Assembly: GCA_937941765.1 (NCBI GenBank)
Contig: CALDGQ010000038.1
Location: 1-42,978 of the forward strand
Direction: 5' to 3'
From: an uncultured Saprospiraceae bacterium
Lineage (GTDB): Bacteria; Bacteroidota; Bacteroidia; Chitinophagales; Saprospiraceae
DNA: 42,978 nt
The notes under the pieces: model-generated
What the model was told of the DNA's origin: nothing
The model's input: only the letters and a program-made list of their open reading frames with translations
Databases searched by the model: none
Made by a program: the position numbers and the translations under genes
Shown here: one piece after another, positions 25,277-35,812 of the stretch
How positions within the stretch are numbered: position 1 is the first letter of the stretch
Layout: every line of letters begins with the position of its first letter

Positions 25277-25624
25277 TTAGATTTTATTTTTATAAGAAGT
25301 CAACATTTTTTTTATTGCAATAACTTTTCCGTTTAACTCTGTATGTTGGTTTTTATTTATTAACTCAATTTCTGAAGCAAAGAATAATAAATACTCAACC
25401 TCAGCTGCTGAGCCGCTTGCAATGACAAGATATCGTTTCAATTCTTTTTTACTTTCTCTACCACATCCTTCAACAATATTAGTTGGGATTGACAAAGCTG
25501 CTCTTCGAAGTTGAGAAGTAATTCCATAATTTTCAGAATCAGGAAATGATTTAGTTACTTGATAAATTTCTTTGGCAAACAAATGTGATTTTACCCAAAA
25601 AGAAAGTTTCTTATAGTCCTTCAC
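25277..25624 (-). CDS. Four-helix-bundle protein (23S rRNA intervening-sequence protein family)
   Basis: A 115-residue all-helical protein of the IVP/S23 family, first described from ORFs inside 23S rRNA intervening sequences. Family hallmarks are the start KDYKKLSFWVKSHLFAKEIY, FPDSENYGITSQLRRAALSI, PTNIVEGCGRES and a long last helix with SAAEVEYLLFFASEI. The start is probably GTG at 25624, since the frame has a TAA seven codons upstream and no ATG between. The biochemical role of stand-alone members is not established; they are distantly related to Avd accessory proteins of diversity-generating retroelements. The gene sits between the arms of an inverted repeat (25161-25200 / 25682-25721), recalling its location in rRNA IVS hairpins. 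Confidence 0.88.
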   Translation of the reverse strand: MKDYKKLSFWVKSHLFAKEIYQVTKSFPDSENYGITSQLRRAALSIPTNIVEGCGRESKKELKRYLVIASGSAAEVEYLLFFASEIELINKNQHTELNGKVIAIKKMLTSYKNKI

Positions 25625-25681
25625 TAGTATGTATTGATTTTAAAGATTTTCATTTAATATCATAATTTCCAACCTCTGATA

Positions 25682-25721
25682 AATTGTCGAAACATCTAAA
25701 CATCCAAATATCTAAAAGTCT
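25682..25721. repeat. Right arm of inverted repeat flanking a four-helix-bundle gene
   Basis: Imperfect reverse complement of 25161-25200. It overlaps the 3' end of the trmH-type gene: the last residues TFRYLDV and the TAG stop (25696-25698) are encoded by this repeat. Confidence 0.65.
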
Positions 25722-26235
25722 TAAACAACTCCCAAACAACCACCCCAACACAAACAGAGATATTCAAAGAATGCTTGGTCCCAAATTGCGGAACCTCAAT
25801 AGCTCCATCAGCCATTTCCATCACTTCATTTTGAACACCTTCTACTTCATTTCCGAAAATCAATGCGTACTTATTGTTAGAATTTACTTCAAAATCTTGA
25901 AGCATCGTACTTTCTGCAGCTTGCTCAACGGCAAATACTTTGTAACTTGTGTTTTTTAAATCCATAACAGCATCCGTCGTATTTTCAAAATATTTCCAAT
26001 CCACGGACTCCGTGGCACCAATAGCTGTTTTTAGAATTTCTCGATGAGGAGGTTGAGCAGTGATACCACACAAATAAATGGCTTCTAATGAAAATGCATC
26101 GGAAGTACGGAAAGATGAACCTACATTCAATGCAGATCGAACATTGTCCAATACCAAAATAATTGGTGTTTTCTCTTGAGATTTGAAAGTAGCAACATCT
26201 ACTCTATTGAGTTCTTTTAGTGTTAGTTTTTTCAT
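25696..26235 (-). CDS. SpoU/TrmH-family RNA 2'-O-methyltransferase
   Basis: A 179-residue SPOUT methyltransferase. Motif 1 is LDNVRSALNVGSSFRTSDAF (about 29-48), motif 2 is LIFGNEVEGV (about 129-138), and motif 3 is IEVPQFGTKHSLNISVCVGV (about 145-164), which together form the trefoil-knot SAM site. It 2'-O-methylates ribose in tRNA or rRNA; the target base cannot be assigned. Its ATG overlaps the stop of the upstream glycosyltransferase by four bases (26232-26235), so it is the third gene of a pyrG operon. The last seven residues come from an intergenic repeat arm rather than from conserved sequence. Confidence 0.92.
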   Translation of the reverse strand: MKKLTLKELNRVDVATFKSQEKTPIILVLDNVRSALNVGSSFRTSDAFSLEAIYLCGITAQPPHREILKTAIGATESVDWKYFENTTDAVMDLKNTSYKVFAVEQAAESTMLQDFEVNSNNKYALIFGNEVEGVQNEVMEMADGAIEVPQFGTKHSLNISVCVGVVVWELFKTFRYLDV

Positions 26236-27623
26236 GGATGTTTGTATATGATAACTTCAACGCCTATTTTTTTTGACTCGTAAATTTTTCGCCAACGAAG
26301 TTCCAACGTTCGTAATTCTTCGTCGGTAAATTCATTAAAAACATTGGAATAAAAAAGATATTCATTTGTTTCGAAATTCTTATTCGCAAATTTCCAATTT
26401 TCATTTGACAAGTCAATGTGTTTTGTACTTGCGGTGTTTGGAAAAGTAGTACCCGTTTTATCGAACGGAATATTTTCCTTTTTCATAAATTGAATGGCAT
26501 CTCTTCTCAATTCGTAATAAGGCAAATGCCCCAATGTTGCATCCCATCCTTGTGCCACATGCCTTGGATACACTAACAAATTGCCTAATGCCATTGCACC
26601 AATGACTACTACTAAATAAAGTCGACGCCATTTGATATCTTTTACTTTATTGAAAATTAACTTCAAGACCAACAAATCAATTACAATAAATATCGGCAAC
26701 AAATATCGACTACCCAACAACCCTTTATGAATCAATAAACTTGGTGTTAATATAACAATTGAAATAGCTAAAAATTGAATCAATGATTTTAATCGAACAG
26801 CATCTGATTTTCTAAATATGAGATAAGCAATAATAAGTATCGGTACGATTCGCCCCACATCTACTACTCGCCATATCAAGATTCCTATGTTTCGAATAAA
26901 CCCATTAAAGCCAACTTTATCAAAACTTGTTGACCATGAAGAACCTGCATGATACCCAATCCAACCTGTTTGTTGTTGATGATAGAAAAGAAATGCTAAG
27001 GAAATGATCCCACTTAAAATATAAGGAAAGGTTGTTTTAAATGCACCGGCAATTGTAAATCGTTTGTTGAATAACAAGTCAAAAATAAACAAAACAACTA
27101 CTAACATCATTCCTCGCATACTAATCAATACTAAAAATGAAGTGGCAATTATCAATGCCCATTTCCGATTTTCTAAAACTGAATTCCAGGCCATTAAGAA
27201 AAAACAAATGAGTGCAATGTCAGGTGAGACTAATATACTTTGTCCTGCAAAAACTGGATCGACCATTAAAAGTAAAAGAAAGAAAATAGCATTTCTTCGA
27301 CCGAGATAGTAACTGCCAATATCATAAGCATACCAAACAATTCCAATCAAAAAAGGCAACATGGCATAATGAGAAATAGCTAGTGATTTACCAAACCATT
27401 TCCATAATCCTGCAAGGTACATTCCAAAAAATGGAGGATGTCCACTATCGATTTCAGTAGGTAAAATTAAATTGGAAAATCCATTTTCAAAAAAATGAGT
27501 AGGATGTAAACCAGAGAATTGAACGGTATCCCAAAAGAAAAAGTTATTGCGAACAAAAACAGTCAACAATATCACCCAAACAAAAAATGGGAAACACTTT
27601 GCTAAATCGGTTCGCCATTTCAT
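26232..27623 (-). CDS. Polytopic glycosyltransferase, GT39/ArnT-PMT-like
   Basis: A 463-residue membrane protein with about ten or more transmembrane helices and a short soluble C-terminal part (about 370-463). Near the N terminus, in the first periplasmic loop, it has FFWDTVQFSG and EIDSGHPPFFGMYLAG; the acidic residue plus GHPP pattern is the usual signature of PMT/ArnT-type glycosyltransferases that use lipid-linked sugar donors. A DPVFAGQSILVSPD segment follows, as in the same superfamily. Donor and acceptor are unknown. Its start (27623) directly abuts the pyrG stop, and its end overlaps the trmH-type gene by four bases, so the three are one transcription unit. Confidence 0.8.
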   Translation of the reverse strand: MKWRTDLAKCFPFFVWVILLTVFVRNNFFFWDTVQFSGLHPTHFFENGFSNLILPTEIDSGHPPFFGMYLAGLWKWFGKSLAISHYAMLPFLIGIVWYAYDIGSYYLGRRNAIFFLLLLMVDPVFAGQSILVSPDIALICFFLMAWNSVLENRKWALIIATSFLVLISMRGMMLVVVLFIFDLLFNKRFTIAGAFKTTFPYILSGIISLAFLFYHQQQTGWIGYHAGSSWSTSFDKVGFNGFIRNIGILIWRVVDVGRIVPILIIAYLIFRKSDAVRLKSLIQFLAISIVILTPSLLIHKGLLGSRYLLPIFIVIDLLVLKLIFNKVKDIKWRRLYLVVVIGAMALGNLLVYPRHVAQGWDATLGHLPYYELRRDAIQFMKKENIPFDKTGTTFPNTASTKHIDLSNENWKFANKNFETNEYLFYSNVFNEFTDEELRTLELRWRKIYESKKIGVEVIIYKHP

Positions 27624-29567
<1,944 letters not shown>

Positions 29568-30230
29568 ATGCAATATCTCGATACACTTACCTCAGAATTT
29601 GAAAACGCAGCTAACCCATCAAAAGCGATTGATCAAAAACGATATATGCGAGACCAATTTGAATTCTTTGGTTTGACTTCCCCTCAAAGAAGAGAAATTG
29701 TGAAACCGTTTTTAGTGAAAAACTATTTACCACCGAAAAAAGATCTTCATAAAATTGTAAAAACTTGTTGGAAAAAACCCCAAAGAGAGTACTTTTATTT
29801 CGCGCAAGAATTGACTCAGAAATATATCAAACAATTTGAACTATCCGATATTGAATTGTTAGAACACATGATTGTCAATAAGTCTTGGTGGGATACGATT
29901 GATTTTATTGCGAGTAATTTAGTAGGTCCCTATTTCAAAATGTATCCAGATCAAATTGAACCTTGTGTTGAAAAGTGGTTGGATTCTGGAAATATTTGGT
30001 TGCAACGTTCTGCCCTACTCTTTCAATTAAAATACAAAGATCAATTGGACACTACGTTGTTAGAAAATATCATTCCTCGATTATTGGGAACAAAAGAGTT
30101 TTTTATAAATAAAGCGATTGGTTGGATTTTGAGAAGTCATAGTCGGGTGGATGCTGATTGGGTGATTGATTATGTTGATAGAACGGAATTGTCTAATTTG
30201 AGTAAACGAGAGGCTTTGAAATTGCTTTAA
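29568..30230 (+). CDS. DNA alkylation repair protein, AlkD-like HEAT-repeat DNA glycosylase
   Basis: A 220-residue, all-helical HEAT-like protein. AlkD excises positively charged alkylated bases such as N3- and N7-alkylpurines. The residues forming the active-site cleft in Bacillus cereus AlkD (W109, D113, R148, W187) are matched here by W108 and D112 (SWWDTID), R147 (WLQRSAL) and W186 (NKAIGWILR), with the same spacing shifted by one. The N-terminal NQ-type segment QKRYMRDQFEFFGLTSPQRR is also typical. It looks catalytically intact. It is monocistronic between repeat-filled gaps. Confidence 0.9.
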   Translation: MQYLDTLTSEFENAANPSKAIDQKRYMRDQFEFFGLTSPQRREIVKPFLVKNYLPPKKDLHKIVKTCWKKPQREYFYFAQELTQKYIKQFELSDIELLEHMIVNKSWWDTIDFIASNLVGPYFKMYPDQIEPCVEKWLDSGNIWLQRSALLFQLKYKDQLDTTLLENIIPRLLGTKEFFINKAIGWILRSHSRVDADWVIDYVDRTELSNLSKREALKLL

Positions 30231-30235
30231 CCATG

Positions 30236-30410
30236 AGGGCGTGGTTTTAACACAAAGACCATAAAGTAACATAGTAAACACTTAGAGAGGACTTGAGCAT
30301 GTGAATTTCCTCACGTAGAAGGCGCAGAAATCCGCAGAAAGAATATTGGTGTTTCCCACGTAAAGGTTTCTGTGTTCATCTGTGACATCTGCGTGAGAAA
30401 AAAACATTCT
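30236..30410. repeat. Degenerate CACAAAG / CGCAGAAA intergenic repeat
   Basis: Contains AACACAAAGACCATAAAG, TCACGTAGAAGGCGCAGAAATCCGCAGAAAG and TTTCTGTGTTCATCTGTG, with partial inverted symmetry (CGCAGAAA ... TTTCTGTG, CTCACG ... CGTGAG). Related sequence appears at 22725-22882, 31505-31590 and 38050-38100. No coding potential. Confidence 0.45.
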
Positions 30411-30445
30411 ACACTATGATTTAAAATAACAATACAAACACTAAA

Positions 30446-31501
30446 ATGAAATACTTATTAAATCTTCTTTACATCTCCTTTGGTCTAATTTTATTTTTAG
30501 CTTGTTCGCCAGAAACGGAACCAACTAACTCCAATCCAACACAAGAAGAAAGAACAGCACCTAGAAATAATCCAGAACAACTGCAATCCACTTTTAGTAA
30601 TGGACAACGAAATTTCAAAACAGTAAAAGAACTTACTAAATTTATTGCTCGAGGTGCCTCCAATGATTATGAAAGAGCAGCACTAGCTTACGCTTGGATA
30701 GCGAACAATATCAGTTATGATGATGCTGCTTTCAATTCTGGAAATGTAAAAGAAACAAGTGCAGAGACTGTTTTGAAAACTAGGAAAGCAGTCTGTAATG
30801 GATATTGTAATTTGTTCAATAAAGTTTGTGATGAGATGGATATTGAATCGATTAGAATTGAAGGTTATCCAAAAGGGTATGGTTATCAACAAGGAACTAA
30901 AATTGCGAAAGCAGATCACGCTTGGAATGCCGTTAAATTAAATGGAAGTTGGAAATTGGTGGATGTAACTTGGGGTGCTGGATACGGCAAAAAAATCGGT
31001 GGTCGCTTAAAAACAGTAGACAAATATGATCCCTACTATTTCGATACTGATCCACATGAATTTTTATTTAAACATTTGCCAAAAGACAAAAAGCATCAAT
31101 ATATTGCTAACCCGATTTCAAAATCTCAATTTGAACAATTGCCTTCCGCAAAACCTGGTTTGTTTAATCTAGGTATTTCCGCAAAAGATATTCTTCAACA
31201 ATCTAAGTCCAATCCTAACATGACATTGCCGAAAGCATGGAACCTGGAATATGATATTAAAATTATCCAAGCAGAATTGAATAAAACACTTTCTTCTGGT
31301 CGTAGTTATACTTTTAAAATCGAATGCGAAGAAGATGCTCAAATCATTTTTAATAATAATGGTACTTTGACAAAATTGGAAAAAGTTGGGAATATTTATT
31401 CAGGCACAATACAACCTACTCGTGGTAATTTAACAATCAGCAGTCGGAGGTATCCTAAAGAGAAGGAATTTGTTAGTATTTTGGAGTATCAGGTTCGGTG
31501 A
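30446..31501 (+). CDS. Transglutaminase-like lipoprotein
   Basis: A 351-residue predicted lipoprotein (Cys20 in ILFLAC, then SPETE). The transglutaminase/protease-like core spans about 55-180: Cys117 in KAVCNGYC, His158 in ADHAWNAV and Asp173 in WKLVDVTWGAG form the complete catalytic triad. Together with YDPYYFDTDPHEFLFKHLP it matches the KY-type (kyphoscoliosis peptidase-like) branch known from eukaryotes and bacteria. The C-terminal part (about 225-351) is beta-rich, with a possible Ig-like domain. It would act in the periplasm or at the surface as a peptidase or cross-linking enzyme; substrate unknown. Confidence 0.85.
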   Translation: MKYLLNLLYISFGLILFLACSPETEPTNSNPTQEERTAPRNNPEQLQSTFSNGQRNFKTVKELTKFIARGASNDYERAALAYAWIANNISYDDAAFNSGNVKETSAETVLKTRKAVCNGYCNLFNKVCDEMDIESIRIEGYPKGYGYQQGTKIAKADHAWNAVKLNGSWKLVDVTWGAGYGKKIGGRLKTVDKYDPYYFDTDPHEFLFKHLPKDKKHQYIANPISKSQFEQLPSAKPGLFNLGISAKDILQQSKSNPNMTLPKAWNLEYDIKIIQAELNKTLSSGRSYTFKIECEEDAQIIFNNNGTLTKLEKVGNIYSGTIQPTRGNLTISSRRYPKEKEFVSILEYQVR

Positions 31502-31680
31502 TTGTTTTTGAACATACACAGAACACAAAGGAAAATTTTGTTTCGTAAATTGCAGCACGCAGAAATCTGGTCAGGTAGCCATCGAGCATCGCAGATAACA
31601 GTCATTCAAATGTTTTAAATATTTCCATCATCAAAAGCATCTTTAAAACCAAACGAGAATTAGAAGTAGATCTTCAGAAA

Positions 31681-32139
31681 ATGACTTTGAGGGAGGTGCT
31701 TGATTTTCCAGCAAGTTGGGAAGATTTAGAATACGAAGAAGTTGATTTGGAGGCTGCAAATGGGCTCCATGATATAATAGATAGTTCTGAATTAATTGAT
31801 GACCAAATTATCTGTTTCAGAATTCAAGAATCTCGTTTCCCTGACTCGTATCATTACATCCAATATTTTCCTGAAGATAAAAAAATAGTAACTAAAAGTC
31901 ATTATCAAAACTCATTTAGAACTCCATATTTATATATTTTTCTTCCATTAGTCGCTTTATTTTTTGCAAAAGAAAAGGATGTATATCCTATTTTTATTCT
32001 CACTGCACTGTCGATTTTCATTTTCACAACTTGTTTTTTGTACGTTAGTATTCGAAGTGAAGCAAAAGCAATTGAAAGAGAATTAATCATCAGAATAAAC
32101 TACCTTAGACGGCATGGAAATAATAAAAACAGATCCTAA
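31681..32139 (+). CDS. Hypothetical protein with C-terminal membrane hairpin
   Basis: A 152-residue protein. An acidic soluble N-terminal part (about 1-80; LEYEEVDLEAANGLHDIID ...) is followed by two membrane segments (about 83-95 and 102-122) and a basic tail ending RHGNNKNRS. No family is recognised. It overlaps the start of the haloalkane dehalogenase gene by 26 bases in another frame, so the two are probably translated from one transcript. The start is the ATG at 31681. Confidence 0.6.
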   Translation: MTLREVLDFPASWEDLEYEEVDLEAANGLHDIIDSSELIDDQIICFRIQESRFPDSYHYIQYFPEDKKIVTKSHYQNSFRTPYLYIFLPLVALFFAKEKDVYPIFILTALSIFIFTTCFLYVSIRSEAKAIERELIIRINYLRRHGNNKNRS

Positions 32140-32992
32140 ACATTTCAAGTCCATCAAAGACTATCCATATCCTGAAAAGTATGTCGACTTTGAAAATTTG
32201 CAAATGCATTACATTGATGAAGGAAAAGGTGAGACAATTTTAGCATTTCATGGCGAACCAAGCTGGTCCTATTTATATCGAAAATTTATTCCTATCCTAA
32301 AAGACTATCGATTTGTTGCGCCTGATTTAATTGGATTTGGGAAGTCTGATAAAATTGTCGGATTCAAAAATTATTCTTTTGATTTACATTTTCGTTCAGT
32401 GATTAATTTTATGGAAAAATTGGATTTACAAGACATCACTTTGGTTGTACAGGATTGGGGTGGTTTGTTGGGATTGAGTTTGTTGGGTAAATTTCCAGAA
32501 CGATTCAAACGAGTTGTTATATTAAATACTTTTTTACCTGTTGGGAAACCACTTCCTAAATTTTTCAAAGCATGGGTCAAATATGCAAAGTATCATTTGA
32601 ACTTACCTGTTGGAAAAATTATTCAACGTGCCTCTTTTGGTCAACTTGCACCAGAAGTCATTGCAGCTTACGACGCACCTTTCCCTACTAAAAAACACAA
32701 ACATGGAGCCACTTCTTTCCCATCTTTAGTCCCTGGCAAACCAACAGATGGTGGCGTTGAAGAAATGAAACAGGCCAGAAAAGTTTTGTCAGAATGGAAT
32801 AAACCTGCACTGATTTTATTTTCTGATAAAGACAAAATATTAGGTGGAATGGACCAATTCTTTTTGAAAATAATGCCTGATACTGACCATCGAAAACATG
32901 GAATCATTAAAGATGCAGGACATTTTTTGCAAGAAGAAAAAGGGGAAGAGATTGCTAAAATTATTGACAAGTTTATAAAAAGTGAATTATAA
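32114..32992 (+). CDS. Haloalkane dehalogenase (HLD-I type alpha/beta hydrolase)
   Basis: A 292-residue alpha/beta hydrolase. The nucleophile is Asp114 in VVQDWGGLLG, replacing the serine of esterases and followed by the halide-stabilising Trp115. HGEPSWSYLYRKF (46-58) gives the oxyanion-hole Glu and the family W. The catalytic acid is probably Asp238 or Asp240 (ILFSDKDKILGG), and the general base is His270 (KDAGHFLQ). These features match haloalkane dehalogenases, which hydrolyse carbon-halogen bonds to alcohols. A cap region (about 135-215) lies in the middle. Real substrate range is unknown. Translationally coupled to the overlapping upstream gene. Confidence 0.88.
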   Translation: MEIIKTDPKHFKSIKDYPYPEKYVDFENLQMHYIDEGKGETILAFHGEPSWSYLYRKFIPILKDYRFVAPDLIGFGKSDKIVGFKNYSFDLHFRSVINFMEKLDLQDITLVVQDWGGLLGLSLLGKFPERFKRVVILNTFLPVGKPLPKFFKAWVKYAKYHLNLPVGKIIQRASFGQLAPEVIAAYDAPFPTKKHKHGATSFPSLVPGKPTDGGVEEMKQARKVLSEWNKPALILFSDKDKILGGMDQFFLKIMPDTDHRKHGIIKDAGHFLQEEKGEEIAKIIDKFIKSEL

Positions 32993-33047
32993 ATTTGAAA
33001 ACAAAATGTTATTTTTAAAATAAACCATTGACTATACTTATCAAGTT

Positions 33048-33755
33048 ATGAAAAAACTAATCATTCTATTTATCTTCATTTCCCCTCAATTTATTTTTGC
33101 ACAAAGTAATTCTAGCATTGATATCGCAATTGCCATTAATAGTTCCTATCGGACTTTAGAAATAACTGATCGGGATGAATTTCACGCTACTATTTTCAAT
33201 GATAGGCAGAGGTTTGAAAAAACCAAAATAAAATATGCAATCGGCATCCATTACAACAAATCACTTACAGAAAATTGGATTTTGCGATCAGGTTTAAGGT
33301 ATACACAAATGGGATTCGAATCTGATTATGATACTGGCTTACAATGGCCTAGTCAGCAAAATGGTTCTGGAGCACATGATCCTAATCTTCCATCACTAGA
33401 ACCACAATACGGTGGTGAGCCATACGACTATGCTTTTGTTGATTTCGCAATTTTAATCAGAAAACATTTTTCTAAAAAAAATTGGTCTCCATTTTTTGAA
33501 GCTGGTATAATTCCTAGCTATTTGATGAGTCCAAATGGTAACCTTCTCTCTTCTAGTATCAACAAATTCCAATTAGCAGGTGTTCTATCTGTTGGTGTCA
33601 ATTATTCATTCAGTAATTATCAAATATTTTTTCAGCCTGCTTTTAGATATCATATCACAAACACTGTAGGAAATGCCACTATTAAAGAGCATTTGTATGC
33701 TGGTGGAATTGAAGTTGGAATACGGAAAATATTTGGAGAAATGAATGTCAATTAA
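33048..33755 (+). CDS. Outer-membrane beta-barrel protein
   Basis: A 235-residue exported protein with a signal peptide ending near IFAQ (residue 19). Regular amphipathic strands follow (YAIGIHYNKSLTENWILRSGLRYTQMGFES, LAGVLSVGVNYSFSNYQIFFQPAFRYHIT, AGGIEVGIRKIF), the pattern of PorT/OmpW-like small barrels in Bacteroidota. No specific family can be assigned. It stands alone between the dehalogenase and the thioredoxin-fold lipoprotein. Confidence 0.75.
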   Translation: MKKLIILFIFISPQFIFAQSNSSIDIAIAINSSYRTLEITDRDEFHATIFNDRQRFEKTKIKYAIGIHYNKSLTENWILRSGLRYTQMGFESDYDTGLQWPSQQNGSGAHDPNLPSLEPQYGGEPYDYAFVDFAILIRKHFSKKNWSPFFEAGIIPSYLMSPNGNLLSSSINKFQLAGVLSVGVNYSFSNYQIFFQPAFRYHITNTVGNATIKEHLYAGGIEVGIRKIFGEMNVN

Positions 33756-33830
33756 AAAAGACCTTCTTATATTGCTGTTAAGAAATTTCAAATTCGATAA
33801 TTTGATTCGTCATTTTATGAAAGAATACTG

Positions 33831-33838
33831 TAATTTTG
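33831..33838 (+). promoter_or_regulatory. Candidate -7 promoter box (TAATTTTG)
   Basis: TAATTTTG matches the Bacteroidota TAnnTTTG box and lies 16 bases before the ATG at 33855. No clean -33 element at the normal spacing. Confidence 0.4.
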
Positions 33839-33854
33839 TTCTTTCTTAAAATGA

Positions 33855-35351
33855 ATGAATCAAATGAAATTTAATCTCACATTTTTACTTTTCATCTTCT
33901 TAATTGTAGGATGTCAAGAAACCGAAAAGCCAACAACTACAACCACTCCAAAAGCAACTCCAACGGCTGTCAAAACATCGCCTGCCAATCCTGCTGCTTC
34001 AGATCAAACTGTCAAAGATCCAGTATTGGGAGGACCTGCTGATTTTTCACTCAAAATAAAAGGCGCTACTCCCAGTAAAGCTTATTTGATTGGTACTCAT
34101 GGCGAACAAAGATTCACCTTAGATTCAACTATGGTGGATGCCAGTGGTACGATGCGTTTTAAAAATCCAGAAGGTTATCCTCAAGGTTTATATGCAATTT
34201 TGTTTGGAGGAAACAATGTCGTGCAAGCCATGTTGTCCGAAGATCAGAAATTTTCTATGGAAGCAACTTTGATGCAAGAGAAACAAACTATGAAAGTGGA
34301 TGGATCTATTGACAATCAATTGTATTATGAAGCAGCTCGTTTTGAACTAGACATTCGACCTAAATTTAACGCAGTTGCAAATAAACTAAAAGGATTACAA
34401 CAAGGAACACCCGCTTATCAACAAGCAAAAGCAGAACAAGATCAGTTAGTTCAATTGAGAAGAACGACCTTGCAAAATGTTTTCAAAAAACATCCCAACA
34501 CTTTATATGTAGCTTTCAAAAAAGCTGGACAAAATCCGATAGCAAGACCTGAATTATCAGATGCAGAACGCGTTTGGTTATACCGAAAAGAATTTTGGAA
34601 TGATGTAGATTTTTCTGATCCTAGATTGATTCGAACACCAGTTATTTTTAACAAGCTTAAAAGGTACATGACGGAATTGACACCACAAAATCCAGACTCC
34701 GTTACCCAATCAGCCATCTATATTACTGATTTGGTAGAACCTTATCCTGACTATTTTAAGTTAGTTGCTAATTGGATTCCTCTTCATTACGATCCTTTGA
34801 AATCAACATTGATGGATCCGCACATGGTATATGTCAATATGATTGAAAGATATTTTACTCCTGAAAAAGCTTTTTGGTCTGGGAAAACGGAAGTATTCGG
34901 TCTACAACAAAGAGCTGGTGAAATGAGTGCCAGTCTGTTAGGAAAAATAGGACCTGATGTTGTTTCAACAGATAACTTTGGCAAGACAAAATCCATATAC
35001 GAAAAGAAAGCAGAATACGTCATCGTATACATGTACAACCCTACGTGCGAACATTGTTTAGAGCAAACACCTAAAATGGTCCAATTCTATAACGAAAATA
35101 AAAATAAAGGGTTTGATGTATTTGCGATTGCCCTGGATACCAATGATAAGGAATGGAAAGATTATATCAAGAAAAACAACATGACATTTACGAATGTTTA
35201 TGATCCAACAAATAAATCGATCTATGGGAAGTATTATGTAGACAATACACCGGAATTATATGTTCTAAATAAGGATCGGAAAATTATTGGTAAGAACTTG
35301 AAAGTGAATCAGATTATGACGGTTGTGGGTTGGGATAAGGAGAGACGGTAG
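33855..35351 (+). CDS. Thioredoxin-fold lipoprotein with DUF4369/DUF5106-like region
   Basis: A 498-residue predicted lipoprotein (Cys20 in LIVGC, then a Thr/Pro-rich linker to about residue 60). A DUF4369-like beta domain (about 62-150), a helical DUF5106-like middle (about 155-340) and a C-terminal thioredoxin/TlpA-like domain (about 365-490) follow, with the redox motif C398-EH-C401 in YNPTCEHCLEQ and the cis-Pro region VDNTPELYVLN. It probably acts as a periplasmic thiol-disulfide oxidoreductase (ResA/TlpA-like). The last residues ERR and the TAG stop (35349-35351) lie inside the heptad array ACGGTAGACGG, so the extreme C terminus is element-derived. Confidence 0.85.
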   Translation: MNQMKFNLTFLLFIFLIVGCQETEKPTTTTTPKATPTAVKTSPANPAASDQTVKDPVLGGPADFSLKIKGATPSKAYLIGTHGEQRFTLDSTMVDASGTMRFKNPEGYPQGLYAILFGGNNVVQAMLSEDQKFSMEATLMQEKQTMKVDGSIDNQLYYEAARFELDIRPKFNAVANKLKGLQQGTPAYQQAKAEQDQLVQLRRTTLQNVFKKHPNTLYVAFKKAGQNPIARPELSDAERVWLYRKEFWNDVDFSDPRLIRTPVIFNKLKRYMTELTPQNPDSVTQSAIYITDLVEPYPDYFKLVANWIPLHYDPLKSTLMDPHMVYVNMIERYFTPEKAFWSGKTEVFGLQQRAGEMSASLLGKIGPDVVSTDNFGKTKSIYEKKAEYVIVYMYNPTCEHCLEQTPKMVQFYNENKNKGFDVFAIALDTNDKEWKDYIKKNNMTFTNVYDPTNKSIYGKYYVDNTPELYVLNKDRKIIGKNLKVNQIMTVVGWDKERR

Positions 35352-35435
35352 ACGGTTAACGGTTGACGGGGAGCTCGTTTGCATACGTGAGCTCGCGTGC
35401 TTCCCGTCTACTGTTCACCGTCAAACGTCAACCGT
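35345..35435. repeat. Heptad hairpin element (left of four-helix-bundle gene)
   Basis: Left arm 35345-35374: ACGGTAG ACGGTTA ACGGTTG ACGG then GGAGC. Right arm about 35400-35435: CTTCCCGTC, then CTACTGTTCACCGTC and CAACCGT. The loop includes a second small palindrome, GAGCTCG ... CGAGC-like. The array supplies the stop codon of the preceding gene and ends 17 bases before the next ATG. Confidence 0.85.
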
Positions 35436-35452
35436 TCTTAAAAAACAAAACT

Positions 35453-35812
35453 ATGGGAAACTTTAAAGAGCTTAGAGTTTGGCAAGAAGCAATCGCCTTG
35501 TCTACAAAAATTTATCAGATAACTAGAGTAAAACCATTTTCTAATGATTTTGGATTGAGTGACCAAATTCAAAGAGCTTCTGTTTCTATTGCGTCAAATA
35601 TTGCAGAAGGCGATGATAGAGATTCTAATAAAGAAGCTGTTCGGTTTTTTCATATTGCAAGGGGATCAGCAGCGGAAGTAATCACACAAATAAATATAGC
35701 ACAAAATATTGGATATCTAGATAAGGAGACTTTTGTATCAATTGAAAATTCAACAGAAAAAATACGAGCTTCGTTAACTAATTTAATTAAAGCAAGAAGA
35801 AGAAACGGTTGA
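35453..35812 (+). CDS. Four-helix-bundle protein (23S rRNA intervening-sequence protein family)
   Basis: A 119-residue all-helical protein of the IVP/S23 family, the second in this window. Hallmarks are FKELRVWQEAIALSTKIYQI, DFGLSDQIQRASVSIASNIA, EGDDRDSNKEAVRFFHIARG and SAAEVITQINIAQNIGYLD. I start it at the ATG at 35453 because the in-frame upstream stretch is only translated hairpin repeat. It lies exactly between two complete heptad hairpins (35345-35435 and 35805-35900), and its final NG and TGA stop are encoded by the second. Whether hairpins and gene form one element is inference. Confidence 0.9.
   Translation: MGNFKELRVWQEAIALSTKIYQITRVKPFSNDFGLSDQIQRASVSIASNIAEGDDRDSNKEAVRFFHIARGSAAEVITQINIAQNIGYLDKETFVSIENSTEKIRASLTNLIKARRRNG

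Noticed and set aside
25277..25624. Diversity-generating retroelement accessory gene (Avd)
   Set aside because: The fold family is related, but there is no reverse transcriptase, template repeat or variable repeat in the window.
35363..35452. Longer start for the second four-helix-bundle gene
   Set aside because: The in-frame upstream residues come from the hairpin right arm; family members begin at the GNFKELRVW segment.
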